NCBI GenBank assembly: GCA_040954595.2
Contig: CM082576.2
Span: 11,284,001 to 11,348,000 of the forward strand
DNA: 64,000 nt
DNA from: Balanoglossus misakiensis
Taxonomy: Eukaryota > Hemichordata
Direction of reading: 5' to 3'
Shown: positions 34,301 through 47,800 of the stretch, in pieces
How positions within the stretch are numbered: the first letter of the stretch is position 1
Layout of the letters: every line of letters begins with the position of its first letter
Made by a program: the position numbers and the translations under genes
The notes under the pieces: model-generated
What the model saw: the letters and a program-made list of their open reading frames with translations, nothing else
Databases searched by the model: none
Told to the model about the DNA's origin: nothing

Positions 34301-37300
34301 TTTGCATCGGTACACAGAAACCAGTACATTTAGTGTTTTACAAGGCATGTATGTAGAAATATTGCCAGCTGATTGATAAACATTCACTCACTTGCAATTT
34401 TGTGACAATACCGGTTAATCTTTTCTCCATGGAATGGAACTTGTTTGAGGTCTCTTTGAGTTCCTTGTCAAGTTCTTTTATCCTTGCTTCATCAGACCGC
34501 AAGTCCTTCGTCAGTTGAGCATTCTGCAGATTAACCATATGTCTGTTTTAGACAATCACGGAAATCAACAAGAAATAGAAAACTTGATCCTAAAGTACAG
34601 GTATCTTCTATTGATAGTTTTGATGGCAAAATATCCAGTTATGTACAGGTACAGTAAAGAGTGTTATGTTGTGTGTCCTTGGCACCTGTACAAACAAATA
34701 TATTTTGTTACCTCAGCAGTAAGATCGGAATGTTGTTGTTTATCTTCAGCGAGTCTTGCGTTCATATCTTTCATGTACCTTGCCAGGGCTGACCTAAAAT
34801 CTTCCAGTTCTTTCAGAGCTGCATCTCGCTTCTCCTGCAATTCAAACCTCTCTTTGCGTTCTTTGGCGAGTGCTTCTCTGTAATCTGTTATCTGTTTATT
34901 TAGCATAGCCATGGAAGCTCTGGCAGAGAATAAAACAATATTTGCATTTATACATGTACTGACAATCAGAGAACGAGGAATTGCCAGTCATCAGTGATTA
35001 CACTGCGCTTGCTGGTGTGTATGAAAGTACAGTTGTAACACTACACTGATTGGCCTATGGCTGTCTCTGTGCGAGTCGCGCCCAGATCTCTTTCTTCTTG
35101 AAGACAAAGGCCAAACAGTCGTCAATACAACTCACACAAGTCCCCACAAACATGCTTTACAATAAGAATATGCTTACTCATGATTCTCCTCCAGCAGTTC
35201 AATCTGTTTCTCCATCTCATCATTTTCTTGTTTCATTCTCGCCATGTCTTCTGCTTTGTTCAGGAGTTCGTCCTTCATGCCTTGCAACCTGCAATTAAGA
35301 CATTGTCCCGCCCATCTATCTAGCTCTCGCCTCAGTTTTAATCACCAGCCACCACACCAACCCATGACAACACTATTTCCCTTACAAGTTACACCCTATT
35401 CCCACTGTGCCATCAGAATAACACACTTGAATATTAATAATAAGTCAACTGGATAGTTTTTGAATTAACATTATTCACCTTAGGAGTTACAGGAACCAGA
35501 ACACCCACTGCCCATAAAATATTGGTTTTGGGCATTAACATGAGTAAACAGTTACTTATCTCCCAGTGAAAAGATCTACAAACCAAAACAATTAGGCCAT
35601 AACATCCTGAGTAAGGATTGGTCATAGGACAGAGATCAAAGCCAAGTTGTACATGAATACTGTACGAGTATTTTATTTCCCAATACTAGAATTAAAAAAA
35701 TACTGATCAAGCAACCTCTTAAATAGGAATGTAACAATATTTTGCCTGTCAAGGTGTCTTTAATTTCTGCATTTTCTGCCCACTTATTGACTTAATGACT
35801 CACACAGTTTTTTTTCTCAAGTAACTGTGATATAAAAAAATGATGACATCAAAATGCATGTAGGTACTAGTGTGGTAATGTTCTTGTAGCAGTATTATAC
35901 AAAGAGGCTGTTGATCTGCATTTTTCTTTATGTCTCTATGCTAGTAGTATAATAACATTCATGAAATAGTTGAACATCTACTGTGTTAGCACTTACTAAA
36001 AGTTGACTACTAGTATGTTGTATTTACATGTAATAGGGTTATTATTACTGGGTCAAAAGGTTAGCTCTATATATATTGTCAGAACGGCTCAAACTATGTT
36101 TACTCAAAACTATTCTACAAAATTAACAGGTATAAAAATAAAAATATATTTAAACAAAATAAAAAAGATTAGTTGTTACAAAAGCTTCTTGATTACTTGT
36201 CACTGTAAAACAGTAAAAAAATCATTAATATGCAATTTCCAAGCGGTCTGATTTTAGATGCTGGAACAGTCAACGCAACAATGCACACATGCACACGTCT
36301 GCAAACACCTGTTAGTGAACTTGAGGGGGTAAAAACAAAGAGGACTTACATGTCGTTGAGTTCTTTGACCTTGGAGGCATCATAGTTACGTGCCTCCACT
36401 GACTCCCTAATTTCTGGAATGCACCACGACAGAGGTCAGTCATCATGGCACAAAGCCAAAGACAAGAGAAGGGCGAATGCACATAACAATGAAAACTCCG
36501 AAGAAAACAAAACTCCCCGGGGAAGAAAGAAAGAAAACAAAAAGTGCATGTAACAGTTTAACGCGAAATATCTATACGCGGAGTCGCACCTCCTTGTGGA
36601 TGGTTTTTATATAACGCAAGGTTGCAGGTTGGTGTGCGACACACTGACAACACACGGTGGGGGGGGGGGTGTCCGTACTTTTTGGGTGGGGGTGGGGGGG
36701 GGTGACAGTTTGGGTGCATTCATGCAGTGATATCAACCGATGGAGCAAAGCATTGCCAACCATCCATAAGGGCATAGTAATATATGCAATAGGAGGACTC
36801 AACACAATAGATCCAACACCATCACCGTGCTATGTCACAATAAGCGGTCCATATATAATGTCAACGTATGCAGAAACGGTTGGACCCTGATTGTCGGAAG
36901 CTTGTTGTTGGTCTAGAATTGGGTTTCACAAGTTCAGTGATGTAACATATGTCAATGAATGAAACAAGTTACATCAAGTATACTGCATTTTCCAGTCTGA
37001 CACTGGGTGGACAAATAAAGTAGTGTTACATTAATTCTGATGACAAGAGCCTTGAAGATAAATTCATTTCTTAAAACCCAGCCACTTGTGACAATCAAGG
37101 TCCAACAAAGTCATTTAGTATGTATGATATTTTATACTGTTCACCATAAAATGTCATCATATCAATTGTCAAAACCATTTAGTTTTCATGAAATCTTGTC
37201 TTGGGATGCATTGCTGTTGTTATTCTTAGGTTAGATCACTCAAGAAGGTGCAATGTAAGTGGAATACTTTATTTTATGACAATTTTCTTTGGATCCTGTT

Positions 37301-40300
37301 TTCACATTCAATTGTACTTTCTTTGACTATGTCCTCAAACCTTTTTTGTTTTCATTCACTGATAGTGTATAATTGCAGAGTAGAATTTGATTCAACATGT
37401 AAACACTACATGCAATTGGATGAAAGTAAAGTAGACCAAATTAATTGGGTTACCTAATCGCAGAGTCTGTTGCCTCTCATGTAGATCACCATACAAGGTT
37501 GTAGCTTGTTCCATTTCAGTATTGAGCTGGGAAAAAATATAAACATCTTATAACAAGAGGAAGGGAATTAATTCAAAAAGTGTGACTAATAAAGAGGATA
37601 AAAGAGGGTAAAGGATAAAGGCAGAATGTATATTTTGCTAGCATTGATATTTTATCTAAATTAATTTGCCAAGGAATGATACTTTCAGGTTGTAATGGTC
37701 ACATGGGGCTCATGATATTTGGCCTTGTGATTTGTATAAAAGAAATGGTTTCATCAGTAAAATAAAGAAATTATTCTGTCTTACATGTTCCATCCTCTTT
37801 TCAAGGATGCTCTTTTTATCAGCGAATTCCTTTTCAAGTTTCTCTCTCTTTTCCCGAATTTCAATCCTGTAGACAGAGTGAAGTACCTTTATCAACAGTC
37901 ATCAACAGTCAGTCATATATTGGGATGGCCACACACACGTACGAAAATTAAGTATCATTCTGTTCACAGTAAAACATCGTAACTGAATACTAGTGAAGCT
38001 CTAGTTCGATTTTAATAGAATTATAAAGGACAAGAGTGATAATTACCCTTTTTTCTTGAGTTCCTCATTCTCCTCGTGTTCAATTTCAAGTTGTCTGGTG
38101 AACTGTTTCTCTTGTTGCTCAAGTCTATTCCGTGATGTTTCAAACCTCCGTATGCTCTATAATAAAATCATTTTACTTTTCATCAATATTAACCATTGTA
38201 CTTCTTACACATTCTGCAGTGAATTCCTCAAAAATAACCTGGAAGAAATTTTAGGATAACCACCATGGTTTTACATGTGATGTGTCTGTCTGTTACCTTT
38301 CTTATAGCATGTAATTTGCTTTCACTTTCTGTAACTTCTTCCTTGATGGCGTCCAGCTCTTTTTTCTTGCCAATGTTAGCCTCTTTTTGCTTTTTTGTTT
38401 TCTTGGTTGTATCGTGCTGTGAGAGAAAAATAGTGACATGACTGAGTTGGTAATAAAGACACCATTACACTTTTGATGTTTACTTGCAAGAGATTATCAT
38501 CACATGACATTCCAAACCAATCACATGACAGGTTGTGTGAACATCATAAACATGGTAGTTTATACCCCCCTCCCCAAAGAAAAAGAAAGAAAGTTAATTT
38601 CTTCTGTAAACTGAGGGACACATGAACTTACAACTGCTTGTTTAAGTCTCTTCTTCTCCTGCCTTGCATCAGACCGTTCTTGGATCATGTCCTCTTTCAA
38701 GATGACAATACCAGTTTCAAGATCAACAATCTGTAAAAGACACATGATGTATACTGATTATACATACACAAACAGATACTAATGCATTATCAGATAAAAA
38801 AATTAAGACAGACTCATCAGACAAAAAGATTAATCACTTGGGGGCGCTCTTCATGATAAAAAAGATGACCATCTCTGGCCTGCAGTGTTTTTGTCAAGGT
38901 TGGGTAGGTCATTCAATAACAGAGCTATCATATTCAGTCAAGAGACTAGTATTACTGTAAACTCACCTTCTGGTTAGTTTCTCTCAGTTTGTCTCTTGTT
39001 TCATTCAAAGTAATCTGTTTACTAAAAAAAAGAAACACAACAAAAGTCCTGTAAATACATTATGTATGAAATGTATGGGAAGAGTTTTGATATCTGTACA
39101 GAGAAATCCTACCAGAGTCCCTCCTGGTCTTAAATAGGAAACTGTAACACCCACCTAGCTTTGTCTGCCATCCTTTGATTAAGCTGTGATATGACTTCTT
39201 CGTGTTGAGCACGCACCATGTCACGCTCAGGACTGCGAAAAAAATAAATTGTCATTTTAATTATTCCATCAGGTTATTTTTCACACCAATCACTAGTATT
39301 TGTTAACCATGTTGTAGACCACATTTTATTATCATAAAATGCGGTCATTTACTTCACAATTAGAATGTCAAACCTACAGAATGGCCATGAAGGAAAAGGC
39401 AAACTTACTGAAGGATGGCATTTTGTTTTTCTAGAGATTTCAGTCTTTTTTCCAAGTATTCTATGCTGTCATTCAGAGTTTGAAGTTGATCCTGGAGGAA
39501 AGATAAAAACAGATGAAAATTTTGATTGATGATAGAATTTCTATAGAAATCACTGATCAAGTTTGGTTCTCTAAACAAAAAGCACAAAAAAACCACTGAT
39601 CTTCAAATTCAAGAAAAACTCAAACCAGTTGCTCCAGACAGTTGAGGCAATAATCACTGCAATTCTCACTCACCTGTAACTTTTTTAGTTCATCTGCATT
39701 GGACTGTCTTGCTGAGGTAACGGCAGTCTGGATTTCGTTATTGATCTCATCGGGTGATAAAAACAGCTTATGTCTGAGTATGCTGGAGTGTATGGTTTCA
39801 GTCTCAAGGAGTTCATGTGTTTTCACTCTTTCTTTATCCTGAAATTAACAACAATTGTCATGACCTTATAAAGGCAGTGAAATGTCAGTTTTAACAGCAA
39901 TTAGATTGGATTGCTTTTGTCAAAATATCAAAATGTCAAACATATTATGCTGTTCAAGAAGATCATTTGCCAATACAATCATGTTGCATGTACTTACCAA
40001 CTCTCTGATAGCTTCAGCAATCTGATCCAGAATTTCTATATCAGGATCACTAAATCCATACTCAGCAAAGCTCACATCTTTCATACGCGAACCTAATTAC
40101 AAGAAGATTGAATGTGTGTTGCAATTTTTTTTATTTTAAATTCTGGGTTATTTTTATTATTATTGTTATTCCATATGAACTATGGAATGTTCAAACATCA
40201 CTTTCACCCGAACGTGGAGTTACCACAGTACCTCCATGGAATCCAAGATTCTAAGGATATAGTTTGAGCTAGCTCCATGGAACAATATACTGTAGTTCAA

Positions 40301-40635
40301 GAACTGTACATGACGTCATTCATATGCATTTGAGTTGACATCCACCTGTTGTACCTCATATGCCAAACAAACAGAAAGTCGGAAAACACTGTTTCTCTGC
40401 AAATCACGATTAATTCTACTAGTATACATGTAAAGACATTCATATTAACCATCGGATTTGTGCATGAAGGCAGGAAGCTTCTCTGGTGAAGCTTCCTGTA
40501 CCTCCAGGCTCCAGTTATTCAATGTAGGTGTCGCCTGTACCCTCCTTGGAGACGGATCTTGCTGGGTATAAGGCTTTCACATTCAAAATCACAAATATGT
40601 CAACGTACCAAGTTCACGCAGGTGCTCAACGGCAT
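28334..40635 (-). CDS. Long coiled-coil protein, about 817 residues (CCDC175/CCDC178-like, tentative)
   Basis: Twenty-three exons, read from 40635-40609, 40561-40450, 40092-39998, 39838-39674, 39491-39409, 39232-39155, 39021-38967, 38730-38632, 38416-38297, 38156-38047, 37866-37785, 37526-37454, 36413-36350, 35288-35178, 34919-34712, 34523-34392, 33997-33859, 33546-33468, 31208-31056, 30856-30754, 30545-30339, 29919-29788 and 28359-28334. The first exon has nine codons (MPLSTCVNL). Exon 2 is a disordered head (QDPSPRRVQATPTLNNWSLE). From exon 4 on, almost every exon is a charged heptad-rich helix (for example DQLQTLNDSIEYLEKRLKSL). The last coding exon is only the tail GSSARKK. No motor, kinase or membrane segment is present. 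It resembles axonemal or centrosomal CCDC proteins; assignment to the CCDC175/CCDC178 group is a guess from size and style. One splice site is uncertain by one base. Confidence 0.75.
32620..32880. other. CpG-rich islet with a 19-bp inverted repeat inside a coiled-coil gene intron
   Basis: Against an AT-rich intron, this segment is rich in CpG and holds TTGCCCGTCATCTGGAAAT in inverted copies (about 32628-32647 and 32803-32822). An ATCACGTGAT E-box lies just outside, at 32593-32602. It may be a nested insertion or an internal promoter. No coding exon is supported. Confidence 0.45.
32957..33020 (-). mobile_element. Probable Penelope-like element remnant with decayed hammerhead core
   Basis: On the minus strand this reads CCTGAAGAAGGCAACC, then TGTGCGGTGCCAAAACGTTG, then GCGCTTTATCAATAAAGTTT. 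CTGAAGA (33008-33014) resembles the hammerhead CTGATGA box. The block GGCAACC/GGTGCC can form stem II with one bulge, and AAAACG replaces GAAAC. This arrangement, including the trailing AATAAAGTTT, is typical of terminal repeats of Penelope-like retroelements. Both core boxes carry substitutions, so self-cleavage is unlikely. Confidence 0.5.
36656..36713 (+). repeat. G-rich tract with quadruplex potential
   Basis: Several runs of 4-12 G separated by short spacers, on the plus strand within a coiled-coil gene intron (C-rich in the transcript). Confidence 0.85.
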
Positions 40636-41120
40636 TGTTTACGCCCGGCACCTCAGTCGTGGAAGCTCGAGTGGAAGTCATGCCTGTATCTTTTCACCCC
40701 ATAGTTACCATTTTCATCAAAAGGACGCCATTTGTTTTGAAATGTCAGTTCCTGTTTTTCCCAGAGTGCACTTCACCAGACCTCTCAAGTTATCATTTAA
40801 AATTTATATACTGTAATATTTTTGTTTTAAGTTGGATAACAAACCAAACATTTTATTCTTACATATGGCAAATCTTAATCGGTTGTTAAGCGTACACTTT
40901 TCTGTCCTAGTTCGATTCGCGAATATCATAAAAAGATATTAAGATATCATAAAATAGCACGATAAACATGGGTATCATAGGGGTACTTTGATGGCAAGAT
41001 GGCGGCCACCATCTCAAGAAGATTGTTGCACTTGGAGCTCCTGTTCTCGTAGAAAAGATGGCATTTAACAGCGTTTAAGTCGTCGATTGAGTAACTTACA
41101 TTCTGTGCTAAATATTTCAA
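40636..41120. promoter_or_regulatory. Divergent promoter of the coiled-coil gene and PIGH, with YY1-type site
   Basis: The gap of 485 bp contains CAAGATGGCGGC at 40995-41006, a perfect YY1 core of the type found near transcription starts of TATA-less housekeeping promoters. No TATA box is seen. PIGH transcription probably starts near or just after this site. Confidence 0.6.
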
Positions 41121-42620
41121 ATGATAATGGTCGGAAAGCTTCACGAGAAAATCACCACAAATATACACAACAAGGAGATAACAGTGGCAAGTAGCCACCA
41201 TGACAGCAAATTGTGTACAGAGTTTTCAGTGGTATATTGCGCCGCCAACAGTCTGATAGTATCGCTGGTTTGGACATCAATCGTTGCTGCCATATCATAC
41301 TATTTTGTATATGTCCAAGAGGTATGCTCTTGCCATTATGTTTTTTTCAGATCAGTGTGTGTGTATGAATGTACATGTATGACTGATAGTGACAATGAAT
41401 ATGCAACAATAAATATCTCAAGCAGATTTGTTTTGTGGTCCACCTGAACATAGTACCTCCTGAGGGACTATGACCCGGAAGGCCTGAGACATTGCTTGAT
41501 CTTACCATTGTCATAGACAAAATTACAGAAAAACCTCAAAATTTGACAGATGTGTTATTTTCATATTTTTCTTACAGAATACTAGTTGGCTCATGGTGGT
41601 TATTGGTGCAGCTCTTGTCTTAACATTTTTATATAACCATTTTGTAAAAGTTTCTAAAGGTAGGTCTGTTCATGAGAGTACCCATGTATTTTCAAATCCT
41701 GTTATGATTCACATAATTTTAAGCATGGAAATTCACAAGAATTACACATGAATGATAAAACGGCCCTTATTTTTTTTATCAGAATCCCTTTTAGTGATAG
41801 CATGCAGTGGAATACAGTTTTCCACAACGTACAGAACAGGGAGGCAGAGGAGTGTGTTTATACCAATAGACTGTATCCAAGATGTGGTCATCAATGAAGG
41901 CATCACTATGGTAAGACACTCAGCAACCCTACTAGTAATAGATACTGATATTTGATATCTCTAACATACTACAGACTGTATACAAATGCGTATACTTTTG
42001 CATTGTCTGGTTCAAAGTTGTGCAATTTTCTGTCATATGTACATGACATGTAGATAGATGCACAAAATAAAATATGGAAATCTTCAGTGTGACTTTCACA
42101 GATTAACATAAGAGTGAACTAAAAAAATATTTGTTTCATTCATTTGATGAAGTGTATTTTCCTGGTTGACTAGATTAAAATTACCTTTTTTCTTCACAGC
42201 ACAGTGTTATTTATTATCTTGTGGTGCTGATAAAAGATCCCAAAAGTCACAACCCCAAGTCATTGTTCCCATTATTTTTGGTAAGTGAATGTAGGTTTGT
42301 AAATATTGCTAGTACTCCAGTCAGCATTCAAAGTCGTCATTGTTATTTGGAATGTTTTGTATGTCGCATCATTTGGTTCTCAATACTGGTAATCTTTTGG
42401 GTTTATTGCCATTGTATGTCGAGATGTGATTGCATTATCAAACTACAGCACTCTAGCCCAACCAAATACTAATGAGGATTACGTTTTGCCTTCATAATTA
42501 CAGAAAACTTGTCCAAGAGTGGATTCTCTTAGGTTTATATATCAAGATGTACAAAGGATCCTGTGGATAAAACAGCAGCGTTTTCCTCAGACAGTGCCAA
42601 ACAAGTTTTCGTTGCAGTAA
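41121..42620 (+). CDS. PIGH: Phosphatidylinositol N-acetylglucosaminyltransferase subunit H
   Basis: Five exons: 41121-41321, 41578-41659, 41783-41910, 42200-42280 and 42504-42620; 609 nt, 202 residues (human 188). Two hydrophobic segments form the hairpin anchor: in exon 1 (LIVSLVWTSIVAAISYYFVY) and in exon 2 (WLMVVIGAALVLTFLYNHFV). The PIG-H domain follows: ESLLVIACSGIQFSTTYRTG, FIPIDCIQDVVINEGITM, VIYYLVVLIKDP, RVDSLRFIYQDVQRIL, matching human LLIIDSLGIQ, VKDIVINEAI and VIYYLCILLKDP. The subunit belongs to the GPI-GlcNAc transferase complex that starts GPI-anchor synthesis at the cytosolic face of the ER. A second ATG two codons later is an alternative start. It is head-to-head with the coiled-coil gene and convergent with LPGAT1. 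Confidence 0.93.
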
Positions 42621-44822
42621 ACCATCTTTAACCCTTTCACCCCCAGTTCCCTCTTTAGAGGACAGGTCCAACCTTACCATAGGAAACAATGGGTTTGGAG
42701 TCGACCATGGTGGTGAAAGGGTTAAATGCTTCCTACAACAAATCAAACACTATTTACATTAAGTTCAAGGTATATATTTAATATGTTTTTTATTTTATTT
42801 TTGTATTAATTAAATGTGACATTTTTATGTTATTTTTGTCTCAGTATTAGAATACTTCAGTTGAATATTTTCAGTGAGAACGAAACTCAGTTTTGTATTT
42901 TTTCTGGGCAGAAATTCATCAAGAGGCTTAGTACTATTTTAAAAATAAGAACTTTTATTGATGATGTGGTAAGATACATTTACAATACATAAATGGAGTC
43001 TGTCAGCCAACAATGTTTAAATCAGAGCATATTGCATTGATGCTTTCTCATTTGTGTTCTTTTACCCTGTAAACATTTTTTCAATCATTATTATCATCAG
43101 ACTTGAAAATCAGGAAATTTTGTATTCAGTGACTATCAATTTAACAATGAAGAGATAGGAAGAAAATGTCAGTTTTTGAAAACAAAATGCAAGTTGAAGT
43201 GTGTAGAGTACAGCTTTTATCTTTCCTTGATTGCCACATTGTGTGATGTTCTAAAGAATCCTTATAAATGGCACCAGCAGCTGCAATATAGACCATACTC
43301 CTGCACAAATATGTTTAGTTATAAAAAATATGAAATTCTACTGTTCACCTTTTCTTATAAATGTCTTTGAGCCACATTTGTTACGGTATATCCTCTTCAG
43401 GAATGGAAACTTTCATTTCAACAGAAACAATTTTCTTTATTTACAAAACCAGTGTCCAATTTTCAAAACATAAAAACTGTTCAAGAACAAACTCTGGTAC
43501 ATTTCAGTTTCATTGTAGACATTGAGAATTTTAAATACATTGTATATTGCACTGAAATATTTTAAAGTCACTGTAAATTAATTGTTTATGCAATCTGTGA
43601 AATCAATCTGAATGTGTTTATTATAGACACCAAAGCTTGGTTGCATGACTTTCCCCTCATAACCCACTTTTTCTGAAATGGCAACTTTGCTATTGCAACC
43701 GGTATAACATGTCTGACTTGTTAACAGCAATACTCACTTTACAAATATTTTTGAACAACACATGGACATTTTGCAAAGTATTAAAACTGAAAATTGTGAA
43801 GACTAGATGTGATTGATTTTTTGTTTTCAAATGGGTATTTTTTGTGCTTTTAATGGAGAGGCAAATTGCAGACAGTGCCTTACATTTGCAAATAGTCACC
43901 AACATCCCCCTTGCAATACATGTTTATACAACACACTATTCAAGTATTGCCCTTGTGACAGATGTCACCTAATTTATTTCAGAGAACATCTTCACTCTTC
44001 AGGAAAGACTGCTGCAGAAAAAATGAACTACTCAAATGTCAACAACCAACCCTGTCAACAAATTTACAATTGCGTAGCTGACGTGCTGTGTTGAACCTCA
44101 GCATATGTGACAACTTATCAGCCTTGTGTGAATCAGAACTTTCTGAAGTGGACTAGAAATAGATCATCCAGCAACAATTGTATACGTCCTTGAATGGCTC
44201 CTTATATAAATTCATTTACCAGCAAAATTATACCCATGAACTGTGTGTCGGGCTCGATTTAAATCTCTGTCCACATCTGCAGGGAGATGAACAACATCCT
44301 TTAAAAAAACCCAATTAATCCCAAGGTCTTTGAAAGACAAATTTTGCATGGTAGGTGATGGTCCTTTGATTGTATCACGGCAGAAATTTTGGACTTCCTG
44401 GTTTTCACAGTACTCACAACTGACAGTTCAATGGCCAGTTTTCATCTGACCCCCTTGCCTCCGTGGTTTGGTCCAATTCCAGTGTTTTCTAAGGTTAAGT
44501 TGGACCTCTACAGACTGAGGGAAATGGGGGTGGAGGGTTTAAAATGTGAGCAACCAGTATGAAGGTGATGGGAAGGCAGTTTGCCGGTCAGTTTCGAAAA
44601 TGGAAGTGTTGTCTGCCATTGTGTTGTGAAAGTGTATGACTTACAATAAGACTAGGGTAGTGACTATAAAAACTTTTTACTGTATTCGACAAATAAAAAT
44701 ATATAACTAATGAAAATGAATTTATGTAAGCAGCCAGTGCAAACTTAACATGTATTTTGTTGTATTTTATGTAACACAACCGAAACATCTCCTCTCCATT
44801 GACAGATTTTTATTGCAAAGAT
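42621..44822. other. Convergent gap between PIGH and LPGAT1
   Basis: About 2.2 kb, AT-rich and probably mostly the PIGH 3' UTR. LPGAT1 has a minus-strand AATAAA (44809-44814) only about ten bases past its stop. No supported coding exon. Confidence 0.4.
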
Positions 44823-47800
44823 TTATTCTCTTATGCCGTCCATGAGAGGTTGGAGAACCTGGCTGTACAGCACCGAGAGAGTCCACAGCAGAAACATGTA
44901 AGAGACGTTGACAGTCAAAATCCGCCAGAAACACAGTTCCACTTTTCGGGGATTCTTGCTCGTCTTGCAGTTCAGCTCCTCTGTCGGAAACTGGCCAGTA
45001 CTGTAGAAATGTGACAACATCTGCTCTTTCTCGACGAACCGCTGGTACATCCACCCGAGGAGGGCGTCTTGGTCGGTGGGCACGTCCGCGATGGGGTAGT
45101 ATCTGTAGTGCACCACCGTGGAGCTGGGCTCCCTCCATCCGCCGACCCAGGTTTGCACGTTCATGGGTGTGATGTCGGGGTAACCAGGGAAACCGATGGT
45201 GATGTCGATCACCCATTTTAGTGTGCTTCCTTGAGGGATAATTTCATAAAAGAAAATGAATTAGAATCTCAGACCATGTTTGGTGCATTTTGATTCAAAC
45301 ATGGGATGAAAGATTGATTTGTAGTCTGCCTAATGTTTAATAATATTTGTGGATTCTTACTGTTGGTAGATTTGGGTCCATTCTGCATGGGTTCTCTGAG
45401 CGTTGACAGAATTGTCTTCATAGCACCAATCCGAGGCAAAGTTATGTGCTCTAAAATGGGTAAATTATTGCACTTTGCATACCTGAAAAAAAAAAGTTGT
45501 GTATTCATTGAAAAAAAAGATGGCCTTAAAATTCCTTTTAAGAGTCAAATAAGACATTTCGGAAATGACAAGTATATATTTAAATACTGGTCGAAGCCAA
45601 TTAATGTGTGCAATACATGTTGTGAGGTTTCCCATTTATTGTCATCAAAAAACTTTCACTAGGGCTTCAATATCAAAAGCTCAATCTGGGTTCCAGCAAA
45701 GAAATAACACAATTGTGTTTCAAATTTCCAACTCCCTAACAACAAACAAAAGCTTCACAGTCTTTGATGCGCCGTAAAACTTACTTTTGGTTTGCAGCCC
45801 TTCTTTTTCTCAGAAACCCTCCCTCTGGAAACAAAAGTATCCACTTCCTGTCTCTGCTGTGGTAAGTTTTCCGCAGGTGGTCCCCGAGCAGCTTGATCTG
45901 TAAGTCTCTGTACTGTTTACCCTGCAAAGCCGTCCACAGAGAAATTGGGCATTTATAACAACGTCATACTGGACTGACAAGGGAAGAATTAATTTGGCCA
46001 GTGTGCGCGAGAAAGTGTTTTGTAATTTGTTTAGTGCTTTTTCGAGTGATGAAAAATTGATCTGCATTCTAATCTACTAAACCATCCTGGGATCCACAAC
46101 ATGATTGACCACCCCCCCTCCCCCCCCCCCCCCCCCCATCACTTCCCAGACAAACATACCTGTTGAATGAAGAAATCTCCGTGGAAAAATGATACCGGTC
46201 CAAAACTAGGTGCAATTAAAAATAGCCTGTCTATAAGCCACATGATTCTGGGTAGTACGGGACCCTTGTCTTGCAAGCATGTCATTAGAGTCAGAACATC
46301 CCCAGTGGATTGATGGTTCACCATGACAACCGCTTCATCATCCTGTATCCCAGTGATATCTTCTCCAGTCTCCACAACTGAAATAAAAATGCAGTATGTT
46401 ATAATCACTGTATTTTGATTGATAATAAATTGAACAAAACTAGGAACACTGATATATTGATAATTTTAAATTTTATGAGCAAATAGTTTTCCCCTCTAGT
46501 GACTTCCAAATCAAATGTATGATATTTCCTCGTAACAAAGACTGATCCCTTTTCTTTCGGCATGATGGATGATGAGATATGATGTCTTGATGATGTCATT
46601 TTTTTGTTCTGAACTGAACATCATCATTGAACCAATTGCCTATTATTCCCAATACACTGATAGACGATTCTGGTACTTCCTATTTCGATCAGGGAAGATT
46701 TCATATTGGCATTTACTGAAATACTCATGGTATATATACACTTTATTCATTAATCTATGGGATATGTGGAAAGTGCTCAAAGGTATTGTGCACTTTCCAT
46801 TCCCGGAAGTCAGTCTTATAAGCAATGCATTATCATGAAATCCGAGGTCACAGAATGACACACATTTCCTATATTTCTGCAGCTGGATGCATATTTTGCC
46901 ATTCCACTTCAATAATTTAGTGGAAACTCAAAGGCAAAATCCTGCAACTCACTCTCAAACAGTTTTGTGAATTCTGACGTTATGATCGACGTACGGCTCA
47001 AATCTCTTGTGGTTTGATGATGTTGCATTGCTTCAATATAAGCATGCAATAATTTGATCAATACAATATCATTACAATCACTTTGATGAATATACTAAGT
47101 ATTCATTTTTTTATGTTTTATAATGCCATTTCAGAATTTTTGAATGAAAGTAACAGGAAGCGTCTGCCAGCTACTTTTGTGCAGACTGTTTTCCATTCAG
47201 TTTGAGTCCCAAAGGAAAAAACCCACGTCAGCAAATTGGCAAGAGCTGCTTGAATTAGACAAAACTTACGTCAATGACTGTATATGACCTCTTACCATGT
47301 AAATGTCAGGGATGAACTTTCCATTAGTGATATAAATTGACAGAATAGAGCACTTAAGCTCAGCATAAATTCATCAAGGAAAACATACAAATTTAAAATC
47401 AAAACTGGCTGCAAACGATTTTAACAGTGCAGGTAAATGGGGTTTGGGGTGCTGTCAGACTGGATAATACTAAAATACAAGTAATGATGCAGTGCTGTCT
47501 CATGGATGATGACTGATATATGCACAATACAGCATTTTGCTGTCTGGTACCACTGTTAATTAAACTATAGTCTAAAATTAAGCAAAATTACTCTTCTCAA
47601 TAACACAGTTGGAATAGGATACCCGAGTCAGTTTTATGAAATCTGTGTCCAAATTTATTATATTTTAATATACAAAAAATTGCTGATAAACATACTGATG
47701 TTAGATTGACATATGTAGTTTACAGTTCAGTAACAAGGATAGCTTCATGTTTTATTTATGATTGTATAGAGAAATGCATAAATTGACAGTAGAGAGTTGT

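Noticed and set aside
40947-41201. 84-codon antisense frame across the PIGH start
   Set aside because: It overlaps PIGH exon 1 and the divergent promoter; no independent support.
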